A stretch of DNA of 64,000 nucleotides. It comes from a virus. The notes under the pieces were generated by a model. That model was not told the origin of the DNA and did no database searches. It saw only the letters and a program-made list of their open reading frames with translations. The stretch spans positions 1 to 64,000 of IMG/VR virus record IMGVR_UViG_3300037882_003336; one strand, written 5' to 3'. Below are positions 24,401 through 32,768 of this stretch, piece after piece. The stretch's first letter is position 1. Each line of letters begins with the position of its first letter. The position numbers were made by a program, and so were the translations under genes.

Positions 24401-27400
24401 ACTCAAGGTCTTCGTTGACCGTGATGTACCAAAGGCTCCAATGACCGGTCGGCTGTTCGCTGAACAAGACGGTGCTCGGTGGCAACGTCAGGTAGGCTTG
24501 TGGGTCTTCGGGGTCGACGGCGGTCGTACGACCAACGGTCAGCACGGAACCACCAGTGCCAAAGAAGATCTTGAGGATCGAGGAATAACCGAACGGCGGG
24601 TTCTCCACTTCCGGGTTGACGACCAACGCGATTGCGAACCCTGCAGCTGACTGCTCGGCGCTCCACGGTACCATCCCGTTCCATCGGAGAAGCTCCGTGT
24701 GGACGGTGGCGGATGGCGCGGAATCAAAAAACAGCCCGTTCAGCCCATTCCTGACCGCTACCTTGAGGCGGGGGCGTGTCGCCACGTCGGACTGGGAAAG
24801 GTCCATATCACCATCCCGCGCCAAGTTTGGCAGGGTCGCGATACGGTCGTTATTGGAGCCGGTGAGGGTGGACGCATCATACCACAGCAGCATTCCCAGG
24901 TCGCCATACTCGCCGGTCCGGTTGCGCCACCCCGCAAAGGTTCTTTCGGTGGCTCCCCGTGGGGTGTCTTGGTAGAAACCGGTACCACGGTTAGACCAGT
25001 TGGCGCTAGAATGCTCGCCAGCCGTCAAATCCTGAATCACCAAAGCCGCGTACTCGCCGGTCCTGGAAGCCCATGCAGCCCGTGCGCGTTCCAACCGCAT
25101 CCCAGCACTGGAAACACTCTCCGTGTACTCTCCCGTGCCAAGGCCAGCCCACCGGGCAACCGCACGCGACTCCTTGACGATGGCGTCCGGTTGGTCATCG
25201 AACAGACCACGGCGAATTCCCCATTTGTTGGCAAGCTCGGTTTCAATTGCCACCATGTCGTTGAACCGCTTGTACACATGGACTTCTCCCAATAAGCCCC
25301 GGAAGTTCGGACAAAGCAGGAAATCGGCGGTGATGTCATCAGGAAAGACTGCAGAGGTGGTGGATGCAGCGATCTCCAGCCCGTTCTCGCGGACCGTCAC
25401 GCTAGTACCGTTTCTGACGAAGCTCAGCACCATCCACTCATCGTCGTTCTCGGATGGATCGTTGGTGTCTTCAAGGAATTCCCCAGGAGCCGTCTGCCAT
25501 AAGATCGCGTTGGCGGCACTCCGGAAATAAGCTTTAAGGTAGCTGTCGCCAGTCTCTTCACCCCACCGGATCAGAGCCTGCTCTCCAGCGTCCGTCTTCT
25601 TGAGCACCATCACGATGGCGAACGAGGTATCGGCAATGTCCCAGCTGCCCTCCACGAACAGATTCTGAGCAGGTCGTAGTAGCATGCTGCCAGGACCGTC
25701 GAATTCGATCGCATTGAGACCGTTCCGGATGTTCAGACGGAGCACCGGGGAGCCAAGTGACTCCAAGTCGTTGCCATTGCCAGAGCTATCCGGAACGTCT
25801 TCCACCGGATCACCATCACCACCGCCAAGCCCACTCATATCCCAGATCGCCGCGATGTCTGCGTCATAATCACCGGGAAGGGCGTTCCAGGTCGCCGTGA
25901 CATGCTCGGATCGTTCCGCACTGCCCGTGATTGTCACGAAATACTCGCCAGTGAGACCCGTCCACCCACCCATCGCCTGTTCGGGGCGGGTCAGGGTGAC
26001 AAACTGATCCGAATACAAACCAGTCCTAGACGACCAACCAGCCAAGGCGTTGTCGGGAGCCCTGCTTATCAAGACCCGTGTTGGTTCGTAGACGCTTGAA
26101 TTGTCGGGCCAGAGACCACCGCGCCATTCGCCATCTGGAGTGAACTCACCCGCGATCCCAGAATCTTCGGCATCAGTCCAGTGGAGACCCGGCTCCAAGA
26201 TTGTGAGTTCGATCGCGTCCCGATCCCCGCCCGTCATCGTCAGGATGCCACTAAACCCGTCCCATCTTGGCAAGACGGTATCAAGCTCAACCTCCACGAA
26301 GGATTCGGCACTCCAGTCAAGCGCACTGACCCACACGTCAAGCTCGGACGAGTAGTACCCGAGAGTGATTTCGTAAACGCTGTTAACTTGCCAGTCCGAT
26401 GTTGAAGAATACTGCAGGACGGAGCTTGAGCCATCCTCGGGTACCCGGTACACCCGGAACTCAATCTCAGCAGCACGCGGGTGAGTGGTGCGCAGTTCGC
26501 CGGTCTGGTCGGCTTCTGGCGTCACAAACTCCAGCGTCTTCCACCAGAGGCGACCCGTGAGGTCGGCAGAGGGTGGCGCAACATCAACTTCAATGAACGG
26601 TCTTCCGTTTCCGTCAAATCCGCTACCCAGCACCGTCACCAACACTTCTGACTCCCCGGTCGGAGCAACCAGGATTTGCTGACCAACCGGGCAGAAGATG
26701 AGTTCCCCGGTGTCCTCGTCCACCCCAATGTTTGGCGCACCATCTCCAGAGTCGTTGCGAGGCGTAATGAAGTGGGACGTCGAGACAGTGGTCCAGCTTT
26801 CGAATCTTCCACCCCACGGCAGGCTGGCCATTTGCCAACGCCGATATGGGAGCAGCCAGTCGTAGTCCGGGGAGACTTGGTCGGATGAGAAGAACCCTTC
26901 GTTTTCGATCTCCACATCCCCGTCCACCGTGGCGGCGGGCTCCAGCGTGCCATCTCCGGATTGGGCGGCAAATCCGTCGGGAAGCTCATCGAGTAGGAGA
27001 CCTTCCGAAACGAGTTCCGCCCCTTCGGTCAGGTCCACGGAATTGCGCAGATAGTGAGCTTTGAGCGGGTCTCGACCGTGTCGTGCGCGATAGATGAACG
27101 TTCCATGCCGCTGCATGAAGTAGACCGGATATCCAGCGGTCCAGTATCCGGTCGGCACGGGCTCAATGATACCGGGTTCAACACCAGCGGTGCGAAGTCG
27201 TGGATCACGTCCCCTGAATGCCCCGTCCCAGAATCCCCAGTCTTCTTCACGTGCCACCCAGTCAACCCCAAGGGCGTCGTTGGAATGGAACGGGAACGCG
27301 ACGTGTGTCAGGGAGTGGTCGTCGTGGGTCGGGATGACCTGGATTTCGTCCTCCGGTCCGGTCTGGAAGGAAAGGCGAGGGTCGGGCTGATCCGTTGACA

Positions 27401-29546
27401 CCGCGTCTTCACTCACATACGGGATGATGGCGGCGATCGGATTCTCCACGACCAACGCCAGTTCCGGCGTGAGGATCGACTCGTCTTCCGTGCCGTCCGG
27501 GTGCAGCGACTCCAGGACCTGCTCCGGGGCTTGGAACGACGCAGTGAGGAACCCGTTGCGCAGGAACACGAACCCGTTGAAATCACCGGCTGGGCGCACC
27601 AGCGTGTCACGCGGGGAGTCGAGCGGGCTCGTGGTGACCGGGATGGGCGTGAAGATGCCGGTCGTCAGGATGCCCCACGTGTAGAAGTCGCCATCATCTG
27701 CGTCCTGCTGGATGACGGTGGTAACATCGTCCGTTCCCACTTCCTCCCAGACGTTCGATGGTGGACCGTCCGGATCGTTGATGAGAGCCGTGTAGACGTA
27801 CCCGAGATAGTAAGCGAGATCGCCCTCCGCATAGGTGGTGTCGGCGTCCCATGTCGCCGGTACCGCGTTCCCATAGTCCTGATATGGCACCGCGCTCCAA
27901 GTGCCTGTGATAGGCGGAGTAGCGGGTGCGATGAACGGCTGGCGCACCAAGAACATGCTACCAGCGCTGGAGACGAACTGCCCCTCCGTGTAAGATTCCC
28001 CTTCCGTGTAGGCTAGTACCAAGACCCATGACAGGCTTCCGGTCTCGGTGATTTTCAAGCGCCAGAGACCGCCGAACCCATCGTCAAGGTTGACTTCGGA
28101 GAGCGCCAGCACGGGCGCGTACTTGACCTGATCTTGATGGCTCCACCCGGCTTCCACATCGCGGAGGGTGCGGGTAAGCGGGGTGAGGGTCTTGGCAAGC
28201 GCTTGCTGCTGGGCGTTTTCCTGATCGTGTCTGATCCAATCAACCTCAAAGTGCTGGTCGGGATCGGCGATGACTGGCGTGCCGTCAAGGGAACCGGTGA
28301 CCGGGTAGTCGGGGGCAGTACGACTCACGTCTCCATCCATCTCGGAATCCTCGTCCGAAATCTGAACGGGAATCGGGTGATAGCGAGTGTGGAACTGCTG
28401 AAGGTCAAACGCAACCTTCAGATCGAAGAGAGAGCTTTTGAACTTGATCTCCGACATCGGGCCGGAGATCGAAACCAACTGAATGTCCAACGTGGCTCCC
28501 AAGGTGATCTCCATGATCACCAAGTTGCCGTGGGTGCCGGGGGTGTTGGCTTCGAACCTGTAGGCGACGCTGGAATCTTCCAGCGCCAAAATCGTGACAC
28601 CCGCTCGCTCACCCGGCAAACCGCCAGTCAGTGGGTAAAGGCCAGGACGCAGCAGGTGGTTGACACGCTCTGTGAACCCGCCGAATGGCTGGCGACCGTT
28701 GATACGGTGGAACGCTTGATTGTGGGCGGCGTCCGGATGGCAAGAGAAGGTGACGCTGTAGCTTGGGCCATCATCCAGCACGAACGGTGTGTAGTTGGCG
28801 CTTGGAACCGGTTGCTGGAAAAGCTCCGATACGGTCGTGATGACGGAACCAGCGGAAAGGCGCGGCACCTCGCTCAACACCTCGCCGTCGTACCGACCGA
28901 CCAGAGGCCAGTACGGGTAGTCAACAGGCTCGTATGCGAAATCCTCGGCGTTGACATCAGACCCTGGATATTCTGGGTCACGCGGGCTGTACCGGCTCCA
29001 AAGTTCCAAAACCTTGAAATCGACGTAGCCAAGAATCTTCGCGATGGCGGTCAGGGAACTCGCTGATCCACGGATTGCGTTTCTTGGTACCGCCGTTGCG
29101 ATCAGACGCCTCAGGACAGGTATCGGGTGCTTCGCCGTGATCACTTCACCGGAAGACCCAGCGAGAGCGTTGAGAGCGGCACGTTCAAACGCCGCCTTGG
29201 TCAGGTCACCCACGATCCTCGGTAGGACTTGCTGTTGGAGGATAGCCTCTTCGGCATCGGTCCGCTCGCGCAGTTCCATTAGCGCTTCATACTGCGCCCA
29301 CAGTTCCTCGTCCTCTGGCGTAAACGCCCCCGCCTTCATGGGGTCGCGCAAACGCCCAAGCTCTCTCAGCTTCGTCACCACCCAATTGTGCTGGGAAGTG
29401 AGCCCGATCATCAGCGATCGGAGGATCCCCTGGTCACGGCTACGGATTACATAAGGCAACCATTCGAACAACTGATCTGGTGCCAGATCCGCGAGTCCAT
29501 AGTCGATGCGTGTAGCGAGTGTCTGAGTTCGCGGGTTGGAAGCCAT
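21468..29546 (-). CDS. Giant tail/fibre protein with five LamG-like domains
   Basis: 2692 residues. Residues ~15-60 (DQLFEWLPYVIRSRDQGILR) look like the N-terminal helix of baseplate-bound tail proteins. Residues ~510-620 hold two chitin-binding-type (CBM5/12-like) segments (AYTEGESYTEGQFV; WDADTTYAEGDLAYY). Five LamG-like domains follow at ~1229-1445, 1552-1780, 1889-2117, 2130-2355 and 2469-2692, each with a W-D-x-SGN core, an NGLNAIEFDG-type strand and a KWGIRRG/KWALRGG-type end. Linkers between the first three are built of ~25-residue units of form RAxAxWxxRTGEY. The linker at ~2360-2440 has GLQVDAxxFVPIVE twice and SIAVQALGTVI twice. No hydrolase motif was seen. Probably the main long side fibre or tail-tip adhesin. 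Confidence 0.8.
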   Translation of the reverse strand: MASNPRTQTLATRIDYGLADLAPDQLFEWLPYVIRSRDQGILRSLMIGLTSQHNWVVTKLRELGRLRDPMKAGAFTPEDEELWAQYEALMELRERTDAEEAILQQQVLPRIVGDLTKAAFERAALNALAGSSGEVITAKHPIPVLRRLIATAVPRNAIRGSASSLTAIAKILGYVDFKVLELWSRYSPRDPEYPGSDVNAEDFAYEPVDYPYWPLVGRYDGEVLSEVPRLSAGSVITTVSELFQQPVPSANYTPFVLDDGPSYSVTFSCHPDAAHNQAFHRINGRQPFGGFTERVNHLLRPGLYPLTGGLPGERAGVTILALEDSSVAYRFEANTPGTHGNLVIMEITLGATLDIQLVSISGPMSEIKFKSSLFDLKVAFDLQQFHTRYHPIPVQISDEDSEMDGDVSRTAPDYPVTGSLDGTPVIADPDQHFEVDWIRHDQENAQQQALAKTLTPLTRTLRDVEAGWSHQDQVKYAPVLALSEVNLDDGFGGLWRLKITETGSLSWVLVLAYTEGESYTEGQFVSSAGSMFLVRQPFIAPATPPITGTWSAVPYQDYGNAVPATWDADTTYAEGDLAYYLGYVYTALINDPDGPPSNVWEEVGTDDVTTVIQQDADDGDFYTWGILTTGIFTPIPVTTSPLDSPRDTLVRPAGDFNGFVFLRNGFLTASFQAPEQVLESLHPDGTEDESILTPELALVVENPIAAIIPYVSEDAVSTDQPDPRLSFQTGPEDEIQVIPTHDDHSLTHVAFPFHSNDALGVDWVAREEDWGFWDGAFRGRDPRLRTAGVEPGIIEPVPTGYWTAGYPVYFMQRHGTFIYRARHGRDPLKAHYLRNSVDLTEGAELVSEGLLLDELPDGFAAQSGDGTLEPAATVDGDVEIENEGFFSSDQVSPDYDWLLPYRRWQMASLPWGGRFESWTTVSTSHFITPRNDSGDGAPNIGVDEDTGELIFCPVGQQILVAPTGESEVLVTVLGSGFDGNGRPFIEVDVAPPSADLTGRLWWKTLEFVTPEADQTGELRTTHPRAAEIEFRVYRVPEDGSSSVLQYSSTSDWQVNSVYEITLGYYSSELDVWVSALDWSAESFVEVELDTVLPRWDGFSGILTMTGGDRDAIELTILEPGLHWTDAEDSGIAGEFTPDGEWRGGLWPDNSSVYEPTRVLISRAPDNALAGWSSRTGLYSDQFVTLTRPEQAMGGWTGLTGEYFVTITGSAERSEHVTATWNALPGDYDADIAAIWDMSGLGGGDGDPVEDVPDSSGNGNDLESLGSPVLRLNIRNGLNAIEFDGPGSMLLRPAQNLFVEGSWDIADTSFAIVMVLKKTDAGEQALIRWGEETGDSYLKAYFRSAANAILWQTAPGEFLEDTNDPSENDDEWMVLSFVRNGTSVTVRENGLEIAASTTSAVFPDDITADFLLCPNFRGLLGEVHVYKRFNDMVAIETELANKWGIRRGLFDDQPDAIVKESRAVARWAGLGTGEYTESVSSAGMRLERARAAWASRTGEYAALVIQDLTAGEHSSANWSNRGTGFYQDTPRGATERTFAGWRNRTGEYGDLGMLLWYDASTLTGSNNDRIATLPNLARDGDMDLSQSDVATRPRLKVAVRNGLNGLFFDSAPSATVHTELLRWNGMVPWSAEQSAAGFAIALVVNPEVENPPFGYSSILKIFFGTGGSVLTVGRTTAVDPEDPQAYLTLPPSTVLFSEQPTGHWSLWYITVNEDLEYEFWINGEIVDSGTLSAPITGSYLTNISIGYGIGGHIGEVRFYDRGTNTAETIATIEELRIKWALRGGAFGEQYLEKAVLEHAMAGWRSQVGEYLAFFSTVDTKTERVLADWGVLGAEYEPELEYAERSQADWRVVDAVYDLAQPLTMGAPDRSQADWELAGPGDYEFRIADILDLEGHWDAHASFSATANGTAISSWVDTVASATLTQGTGLNQPIVVSNATYNGRTVVRFDGSNDVLSLATNDFDLTSDQTIVLVFRFTVNQNGRILGTYDGTNGWYVGIYGSIYDSTQAGSVHYMSSTRGANTVGNGMTGFSTPHHGGWNIVTITREAGVSTVRVNGVVQVSTISGHGNAATTGTFYIGGSSSFFAGDLAEVMLISRAVPDEESEALEVFLANKWGIELREAVPDAIPVTSGLTTWYDFRQEPIQAAYATLADRSGNGVNLAQGTGSLQPAASYGVFDYTLAGYAPDDTRIAATGLSNTILPSTGFTISILMSTDGPANFYYGFGFGVAGNTKNIRIGHLSTGKLIASLNDLRAESTTILTAGRWYHVVLIYGGGNWDDGTTGAKVYVDGVLSTMTYAGSGSNAWVPDASGNALALFGDYSGNTWRGRIGEVATWNRVLTDTEINLLSLYAKSKWAMRGLQVDALAFVPIVEDIQYGLQVDAMSFVPIVETLRESSIAVQALGTVIAASEDSEESIAVQALGTVIGAQNAVDDTLSLEGFQPVIILDETYPVPSTESLATVIASITAPVLNLDGPALSGSDDTALTTWTDVSGNARHATHLNLYSEIAPSLRTSVQNGLNAVQWKGVSKCFLAISSQDLFTTWGVTDRYTAYFVFSKTALHNGPAAVFNAASRQVSLYPYYTGSVTYADFGNTGSGGRLTTTTPLQSGWQVFTVCSDGEMLSLFRNHVLNNSAANSTAMAAGTSTFWVGTDASSAGVSGNFSGYIGDIIIFNTAHSHTTRTRMISALMNRWAIT
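22275..22490 (-). repeat. Paired coding repeats in the giant fibre linker
   Basis: Two pairs of diverged repeats code the linker before the last LamG domain. One pair gives SIAVQALGTVIxA (about 22275-22310 and 22335-22375), the other GLQVDAxxFVPIVE (about 22385-22425 and 22435-22480). The copies differ at silent and replacement sites, so they are older than the perfect repeat at the left edge. Confidence 0.7.
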
Positions 29547-29585
29547 CCGGGCATACCTAGAACACGACCGATTCCTTGTTTACCG

Positions 29586-30236
29586 TCAAGCGAAACCGAA
29601 CTCAAGGAGCGGATCGTTAACGTCATCGTCCAAGTTTTCGTACACCTTCACTTCCACCCGGTGCATGATGTCGGCGTCGAGCACCGGGGGTGCGGAGATG
29701 AGACCCTCGCGGAAACCAAAGACGTCCACGAAATTGATGACACGCCAGACAGCACGTTCGAACGAGTTCATTTCGAGCCAAGGGATCGTGCAGACGACTT
29801 TGCTGCCTTTGATGTCGAATTCGTGCATGACCGCCCGAACCCGCTTGACGATGCTCAGGCTGGTGTGCTCGTCGGCTGGCATGCCAGTGAACTCCTTGGC
29901 GATCAAGCCAATCTTTCGCTCAATGTCGATCACCTTGGTTTCCATGGGCTCGGTGCTCAGCACCCGGTAGTAAGCGCTTGAGCCAGAACCGATCACCGCC
30001 ACTTCCCCGCTGACCATTTCGAGCGACTCTCCGGGGTTGATGACGACGGACTCCTTGAATCTCACTGGGATGGCGGTTCCAGAGGGCGTGCGGGCGTGGA
30101 TGAACGACGGGTCTTCTTCCTTCTCATCGGAACACACGGGGCACCCTAGCATAATGGGGGCACTCCACGGGGTATAGCCACCGGAGTCTATGAATCCGGA
30201 GCCTTCGCATAGGTGGCAGGTTTGGTTTGGTTTCAT
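29586..30236 (-). CDS. Zinc-finger protein of the metallophosphoesterase operon
   Basis: 216 residues from the ATG at 30236 (MKPNQTCHLCEGSGFIDSGG); the longer frame to 30575 is a shadow of the membrane gene. CHLCEGSG at 7-14 and GCPVCSDE at ~32-39 are a DnaJ-type zinc module. The rest is alpha/beta: SVVINPGESLEMVSGEVAV, then a helical part (SIVKRVRAVMHEFDIKGSK) and WRVINFVDVFGFREGL. Overlaps the membrane-protein gene by ATGA. Binding to protein or nucleic acid is likely; exact role unknown. Confidence 0.65.
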   Translation of the reverse strand: MKPNQTCHLCEGSGFIDSGGYTPWSAPIMLGCPVCSDEKEEDPSFIHARTPSGTAIPVRFKESVVINPGESLEMVSGEVAVIGSGSSAYYRVLSTEPMETKVIDIERKIGLIAKEFTGMPADEHTSLSIVKRVRAVMHEFDIKGSKVVCTIPWLEMNSFERAVWRVINFVDVFGFREGLISAPPVLDADIMHRVEVKVYENLDDDVNDPLLEFGFA

Positions 30237-30646
30237 GAGTTTTTGGGTTGAAGGATGTTGACGAAAGACTGGAACACACCGACCACGATAGCGCTGGCAA
30301 ATGCCATCGCAAGGGTTCCGAAGACGAACAGGAACCCGAACCCGACCAGTGAGATTGGCGATACAACGAGAAGAACCATCTGACTGCGGAATGTGTCGCC
30401 ACCACGGTTGAAACTCGCCACGATCCACGGGATTGTGCAGGCCAGTGACACCGTCACCACCACCGACCACATCAGGACCGTGGAGGTTAGCTCGCTGAAC
30501 CAAGGCAGGAACGCCACACCAAGTGACCGGACACCCTCCCTGTGGTGCATGAGCCACCACTCCACGTGATCCCACGCGAAGTACCCGATAGAGCCAAGCA
30601 GCAAGACTGCAAGGAACTGGGTGATGGTGTAGCGATCTTCACTCAT
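30233..30646 (-). CDS. Small membrane protein
   Basis: 137 residues with three hydrophobic helices: ~10-25 (FLAVLLLGSIGYFAW), ~55-78 (STVLMWSVVVTVSLACTIPW) and ~90-125 (VLLVVSPISLVGFGFLFVFG). The N-terminus (MSEDRYTI) is probably cytoplasmic. It overlaps both neighbours by 4 bases inside the early cluster behind the promoter at 32531. It could be an inner-membrane effector such as a superinfection-exclusion protein; a holin is possible but no lysin lies nearby. Confidence 0.65.
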   Translation of the reverse strand: MSEDRYTITQFLAVLLLGSIGYFAWDHVEWWLMHHREGVRSLGVAFLPWFSELTSTVLMWSVVVTVSLACTIPWIVASFNRGGDTFRSQMVLLVVSPISLVGFGFLFVFGTLAMAFASAIVVGVFQSFVNILQPKNS

Positions 30647-31335
30647 GGGACTGGGTTGAGTTCAGGGATTGTGTCGATCAGGTCTTCAACACGGTCGATT
30701 GCGCGTTGCACACCCCGTGATTCGGCGGCTTCCGGAGTCAACACGCCGACCGCGTCTTCCGCATCTTCATCGAGGTTGTCAGGGTGGTGGTTGATGTGCG
30801 GGGCGCTCTCCAGCTTCGCGATGAGCGTGGTCAGGGCAACCGGCTTGAAATCCCAGCAGTCCACCCCCACGTCGGTGCTCCGACCGTAATCCGGCAGGTT
30901 CCCATGGGAGTGCCCGAAGAAATGGTAGGCTCCGTGGACGGAGTTGCGCCACGTGCGGTGGGCATAGTGGCTCAGGTAGGCGCGGATCGTGCCATCTCCC
31001 TTCGGGTCGGGGAACCGGTAGTACAGGGACTCGTGGGCGGCGTTGAAGCGCTCCCGTGCTTTCCAAGCGATCTTGTCGTCGTGGTTGCCACGGATCAGGC
31101 GCACGTGGATACCGGCTTGTCGCATCCGGTGGAGGAACCAGTCCAGACCGTCCTTGCGGAATGCCACGTCACCAAGATGCCACAGGATGTCACCGGGCTT
31201 CATCGTGTCCACGATGTTGGTGACGATCGCGATGTCGTGGTCTTCGATGGTGTCGAACGGGCGACGGCTGGACTTCAGGATGTTCTTGTGGCCGAAGTGG
31301 GTATCGGCGGTCAGGTAGTGAGATGAGGTATTCAT
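30643..31335 (-). CDS. Metallophosphoesterase (calcineurin-like)
   Basis: 230 residues from the ATG at 31335, which overlaps the upstream stop (ATGA). All five metal motifs are present in order: DTHFGH at ~9-14, LGDVAF at ~52-57, GNHDDK at ~81-86, LSHYAH at ~119-124 and FGHSHGN at ~138-144. The architecture is that of small phosphodiesterases of the YfcE/calcineurin group. They hydrolyse phosphate mono- or diesters using two metal ions. The last ~50 residues are an acidic extension. Candidate substrates are nucleotides, RNA 2'-phosphates or host signalling nucleotides; nothing in the sequence decides. Confidence 0.88.
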   Translation of the reverse strand: MNTSSHYLTADTHFGHKNILKSSRRPFDTIEDHDIAIVTNIVDTMKPGDILWHLGDVAFRKDGLDWFLHRMRQAGIHVRLIRGNHDDKIAWKARERFNAAHESLYYRFPDPKGDGTIRAYLSHYAHRTWRNSVHGAYHFFGHSHGNLPDYGRSTDVGVDCWDFKPVALTTLIAKLESAPHINHHPDNLDEDAEDAVGVLTPEAAESRGVQRAIDRVEDLIDTIPELNPVP

Positions 31336-31781
31336 GACAGTGTTCCTTGGTTTCCGCATTTTTCGACGAGTTCGGCTAGCTCACGTTCCATGGTTTCGGC
31401 AAGTTGTCCCATTCTCAGGGCGGTCTCCATCCAGTCAAGGTCTTTGGTGACGATGTTGATAAACGCGGTTCGTGGCGTCTGGCAGTTGATGACGCTGGGC
31501 TCGGATTCGGGATGAACAATGGCCAACCGGTCCAAATCTGCAAACAGGTCTTCAGACTGCCTATCTTCGTTGTGCGCCCTTTCAAGTGCCTCGGTGTCGT
31601 CATCCTCTGTGAGGCTGGCTTCGTGGGCGGCGGCTTGCTCGGTTAGACCTCTGTCCCAGCGCTGCAGGAGGTCCCTGAGGGCTTCTCGCTTGTCTTTGTC
31701 GAAGAATGTGTCGCTGGAAAAAACCGCAGCGTCGATCGAGTGGGCTGGCTCTTGGAGCCATTCTGGTAAGTCGCTAATCAT
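31332..31781 (-). CDS. Unknown acidic helical protein
   Basis: 149 residues from the ATG at 31781 (MISDLPEWLQEPAHSIDAAV). Mostly helical and acidic (EASLTEDDDTEALERAHNED), with a C-terminal helix (METALRMGQLAETMERELAE) likely to pair as a coiled coil. Four-base overlaps at both ends place it firmly in the 29586-32525 operon. No family recognised. Confidence 0.65.
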   Translation of the reverse strand: MISDLPEWLQEPAHSIDAAVFSSDTFFDKDKREALRDLLQRWDRGLTEQAAAHEASLTEDDDTEALERAHNEDRQSEDLFADLDRLAIVHPESEPSVINCQTPRTAFINIVTKDLDWMETALRMGQLAETMERELAELVEKCGNQGTLS

Positions 31782-32098
31782 GGGATTCGGGAATGGAGAA
31801 CAACGAGCGTGGCTTCGATTTCCTCGTTCATGGCGGACTTGAGCCCGTCGAAAACCCCACACACGATCGTTTTGACTTCCTCGGGGGTGGCGTCGGGTTC
31901 CTCTTGCGTGAACTTCATCGCCGATGCCGAAAGGGAGTAGCGAATCTTGCGGATCGCCTCAACTGCGTCTTTCCCGGCTTGGATGGCGGCATCAAGTTCT
32001 GGTGTGGTGCCGATCCAGTGGTCACCCATGTTGCGCAGGAGTCCCTTGGGGTCGAGTTGTTCGGCTTGGGCGGAAATGGCGTGGAATGCTTGGGTCAT
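31778..32098 (-). CDS. Unknown helical protein
   Basis: 106 residues from the ATG at 32098 (MTQAFHAISAQAEQLDPKGL). The longer frame (to 32362) overlaps the DUF6011-like gene and is a shadow. Helical throughout (ELDAAIQAGKDAVEAIRKIR; EEVKTIVCGVFDGLKSAMNE). Coupled by ATGA to the next gene. Function unknown. Confidence 0.65.
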   Translation of the reverse strand: MTQAFHAISAQAEQLDPKGLLRNMGDHWIGTTPELDAAIQAGKDAVEAIRKIRYSLSASAMKFTQEEPDATPEEVKTIVCGVFDGLKSAMNEEIEATLVVLHSRIP

Positions 32099-32120
32099 AG
32101 TGTGATTGGGTGGACTGGGA

Positions 32121-32525
32121 TTAAAGGTGACGGGTGGCGCACTCAGGGCCGATGCCACGGGCGACGCTTTCCGGGGTGGTGAGTTCGCGACCGCACACAC
32201 AGCACTTGGTGCTCGGAATGAACTGGGCACACTCGGGGAGGCTGTCGATGTTGCGCCAGAGCCACTCAAAACCGCGAGCAGCCTTGTGGTTCGGGCTGAT
32301 GGCGGACCGGTGCCCGTGACGGTAGCCGTCTGGGAAGACCGTGCCAAGGAACGTGTAACCACTATCCCCGAGCAGGCTCACGAAGTGTGGGGCGTTGTCG
32401 GCCTTGCCCTTCCGGACGCGGTAGGTGACGTGGTCGCCGCTCAAATTGCTCTTGAGCGTGAAGGTAGCATTGCCACCAGTCACGTACTTGCGAAGAGCGA
32501 TGAGGTTCATGAGTTCCGTTGCCAT
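32121..32525 (-). CDS. DUF6011-like single-zinc protein, leaderless start
   Basis: 134 residues. The C-terminus carries CCVCGRELTTPESVARGIGP followed by ECATRHL, the CxxCGRxLxxPxSVxxGxGPxC pattern that I recall from the DUF6011 family in many phages. The first 100 residues are beta-rich (NATFTLKSNLSGDHVTYRVR, GYTFLGTVFPDGYRHGH). Position of the ATG at 32525 is set by the promoter five bases away. It heads the 29586-32525 early operon. The family is believed to bind nucleic acid, without proof that I know of. Confidence 0.8.
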   Translation of the reverse strand: MATELMNLIALRKYVTGGNATFTLKSNLSGDHVTYRVRKGKADNAPHFVSLLGDSGYTFLGTVFPDGYRHGHRSAISPNHKAARGFEWLWRNIDSLPECAQFIPSTKCCVCGRELTTPESVARGIGPECATRHL

Positions 32526-32530
32526 TGGAC

Positions 32531-32559
32531 ATTATAACACAGCAATTGACTTTTGTCAA
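32531..32559 (-). promoter_or_regulatory. Sigma70 promoter giving a leaderless mRNA
   Basis: Minus strand TTGACA (32559-32554), 17-base spacer ending GCTGTGT, TATAAT (32536-32531), five bases to the ATG at 32525. The -35 box is part of an inverted repeat TTGACAAAAGTCAA, a possible operator. The same TTGACAAAAGTCA occurs in the promoter at 54433. Confidence 0.9.
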
Positions 32560-32588
32560 GTATGCTACTTTTGGTGTTCTCGGGCAGT

Positions 32589-32768
32589 ATGAGTCAAGTC
32601 ATCGAAGCACCGGACCCGGAAGCTATCAAGGCCAACAATAACCGCGAGGAAGCGGCATTTTGGACGGTGGTGGCATTCTTCTCGTTCAATCCGCTCCCCG
32701 CCAACTACCGGGAATACTCGACACCCGATCAGGATAAGATCATACGGGGGTGGCTCCAAGTGTTATGA
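32589..32768 (+). CDS. Small plus-strand protein
   Basis: 59 residues from the ATG at 32589 (MSQVIEAPDPEAIKANNNRE); upstream in-frame starts at 32553 (TTG) and 32562 (ATG) run into the divergent promoter and are less likely. The middle is hydrophobic (AAFWTVVAFFSFNPLPANY) but too short for a sure membrane span. Overlaps the next gene by ATGA. Unknown function. Confidence 0.5.
   Translation: MSQVIEAPDPEAIKANNNREEAAFWTVVAFFSFNPLPANYREYSTPDQDKIIRGWLQVL

Noticed and set aside
16109-29546. Diversity-generating retroelement behind the adhesin variety
   Set aside because: No reverse transcriptase and no near-identical template/variable pair seen in the window.
30233-30646. Holin assignment for the three-helix membrane protein
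   Set aside because: No endolysin or spanin nearby and it is embedded in an early operon; left as membrane protein.
30784-31326. Plus-strand frame of 180 codons
   Set aside because: Antisense to the metallophosphoesterase gene with complete catalytic motifs.
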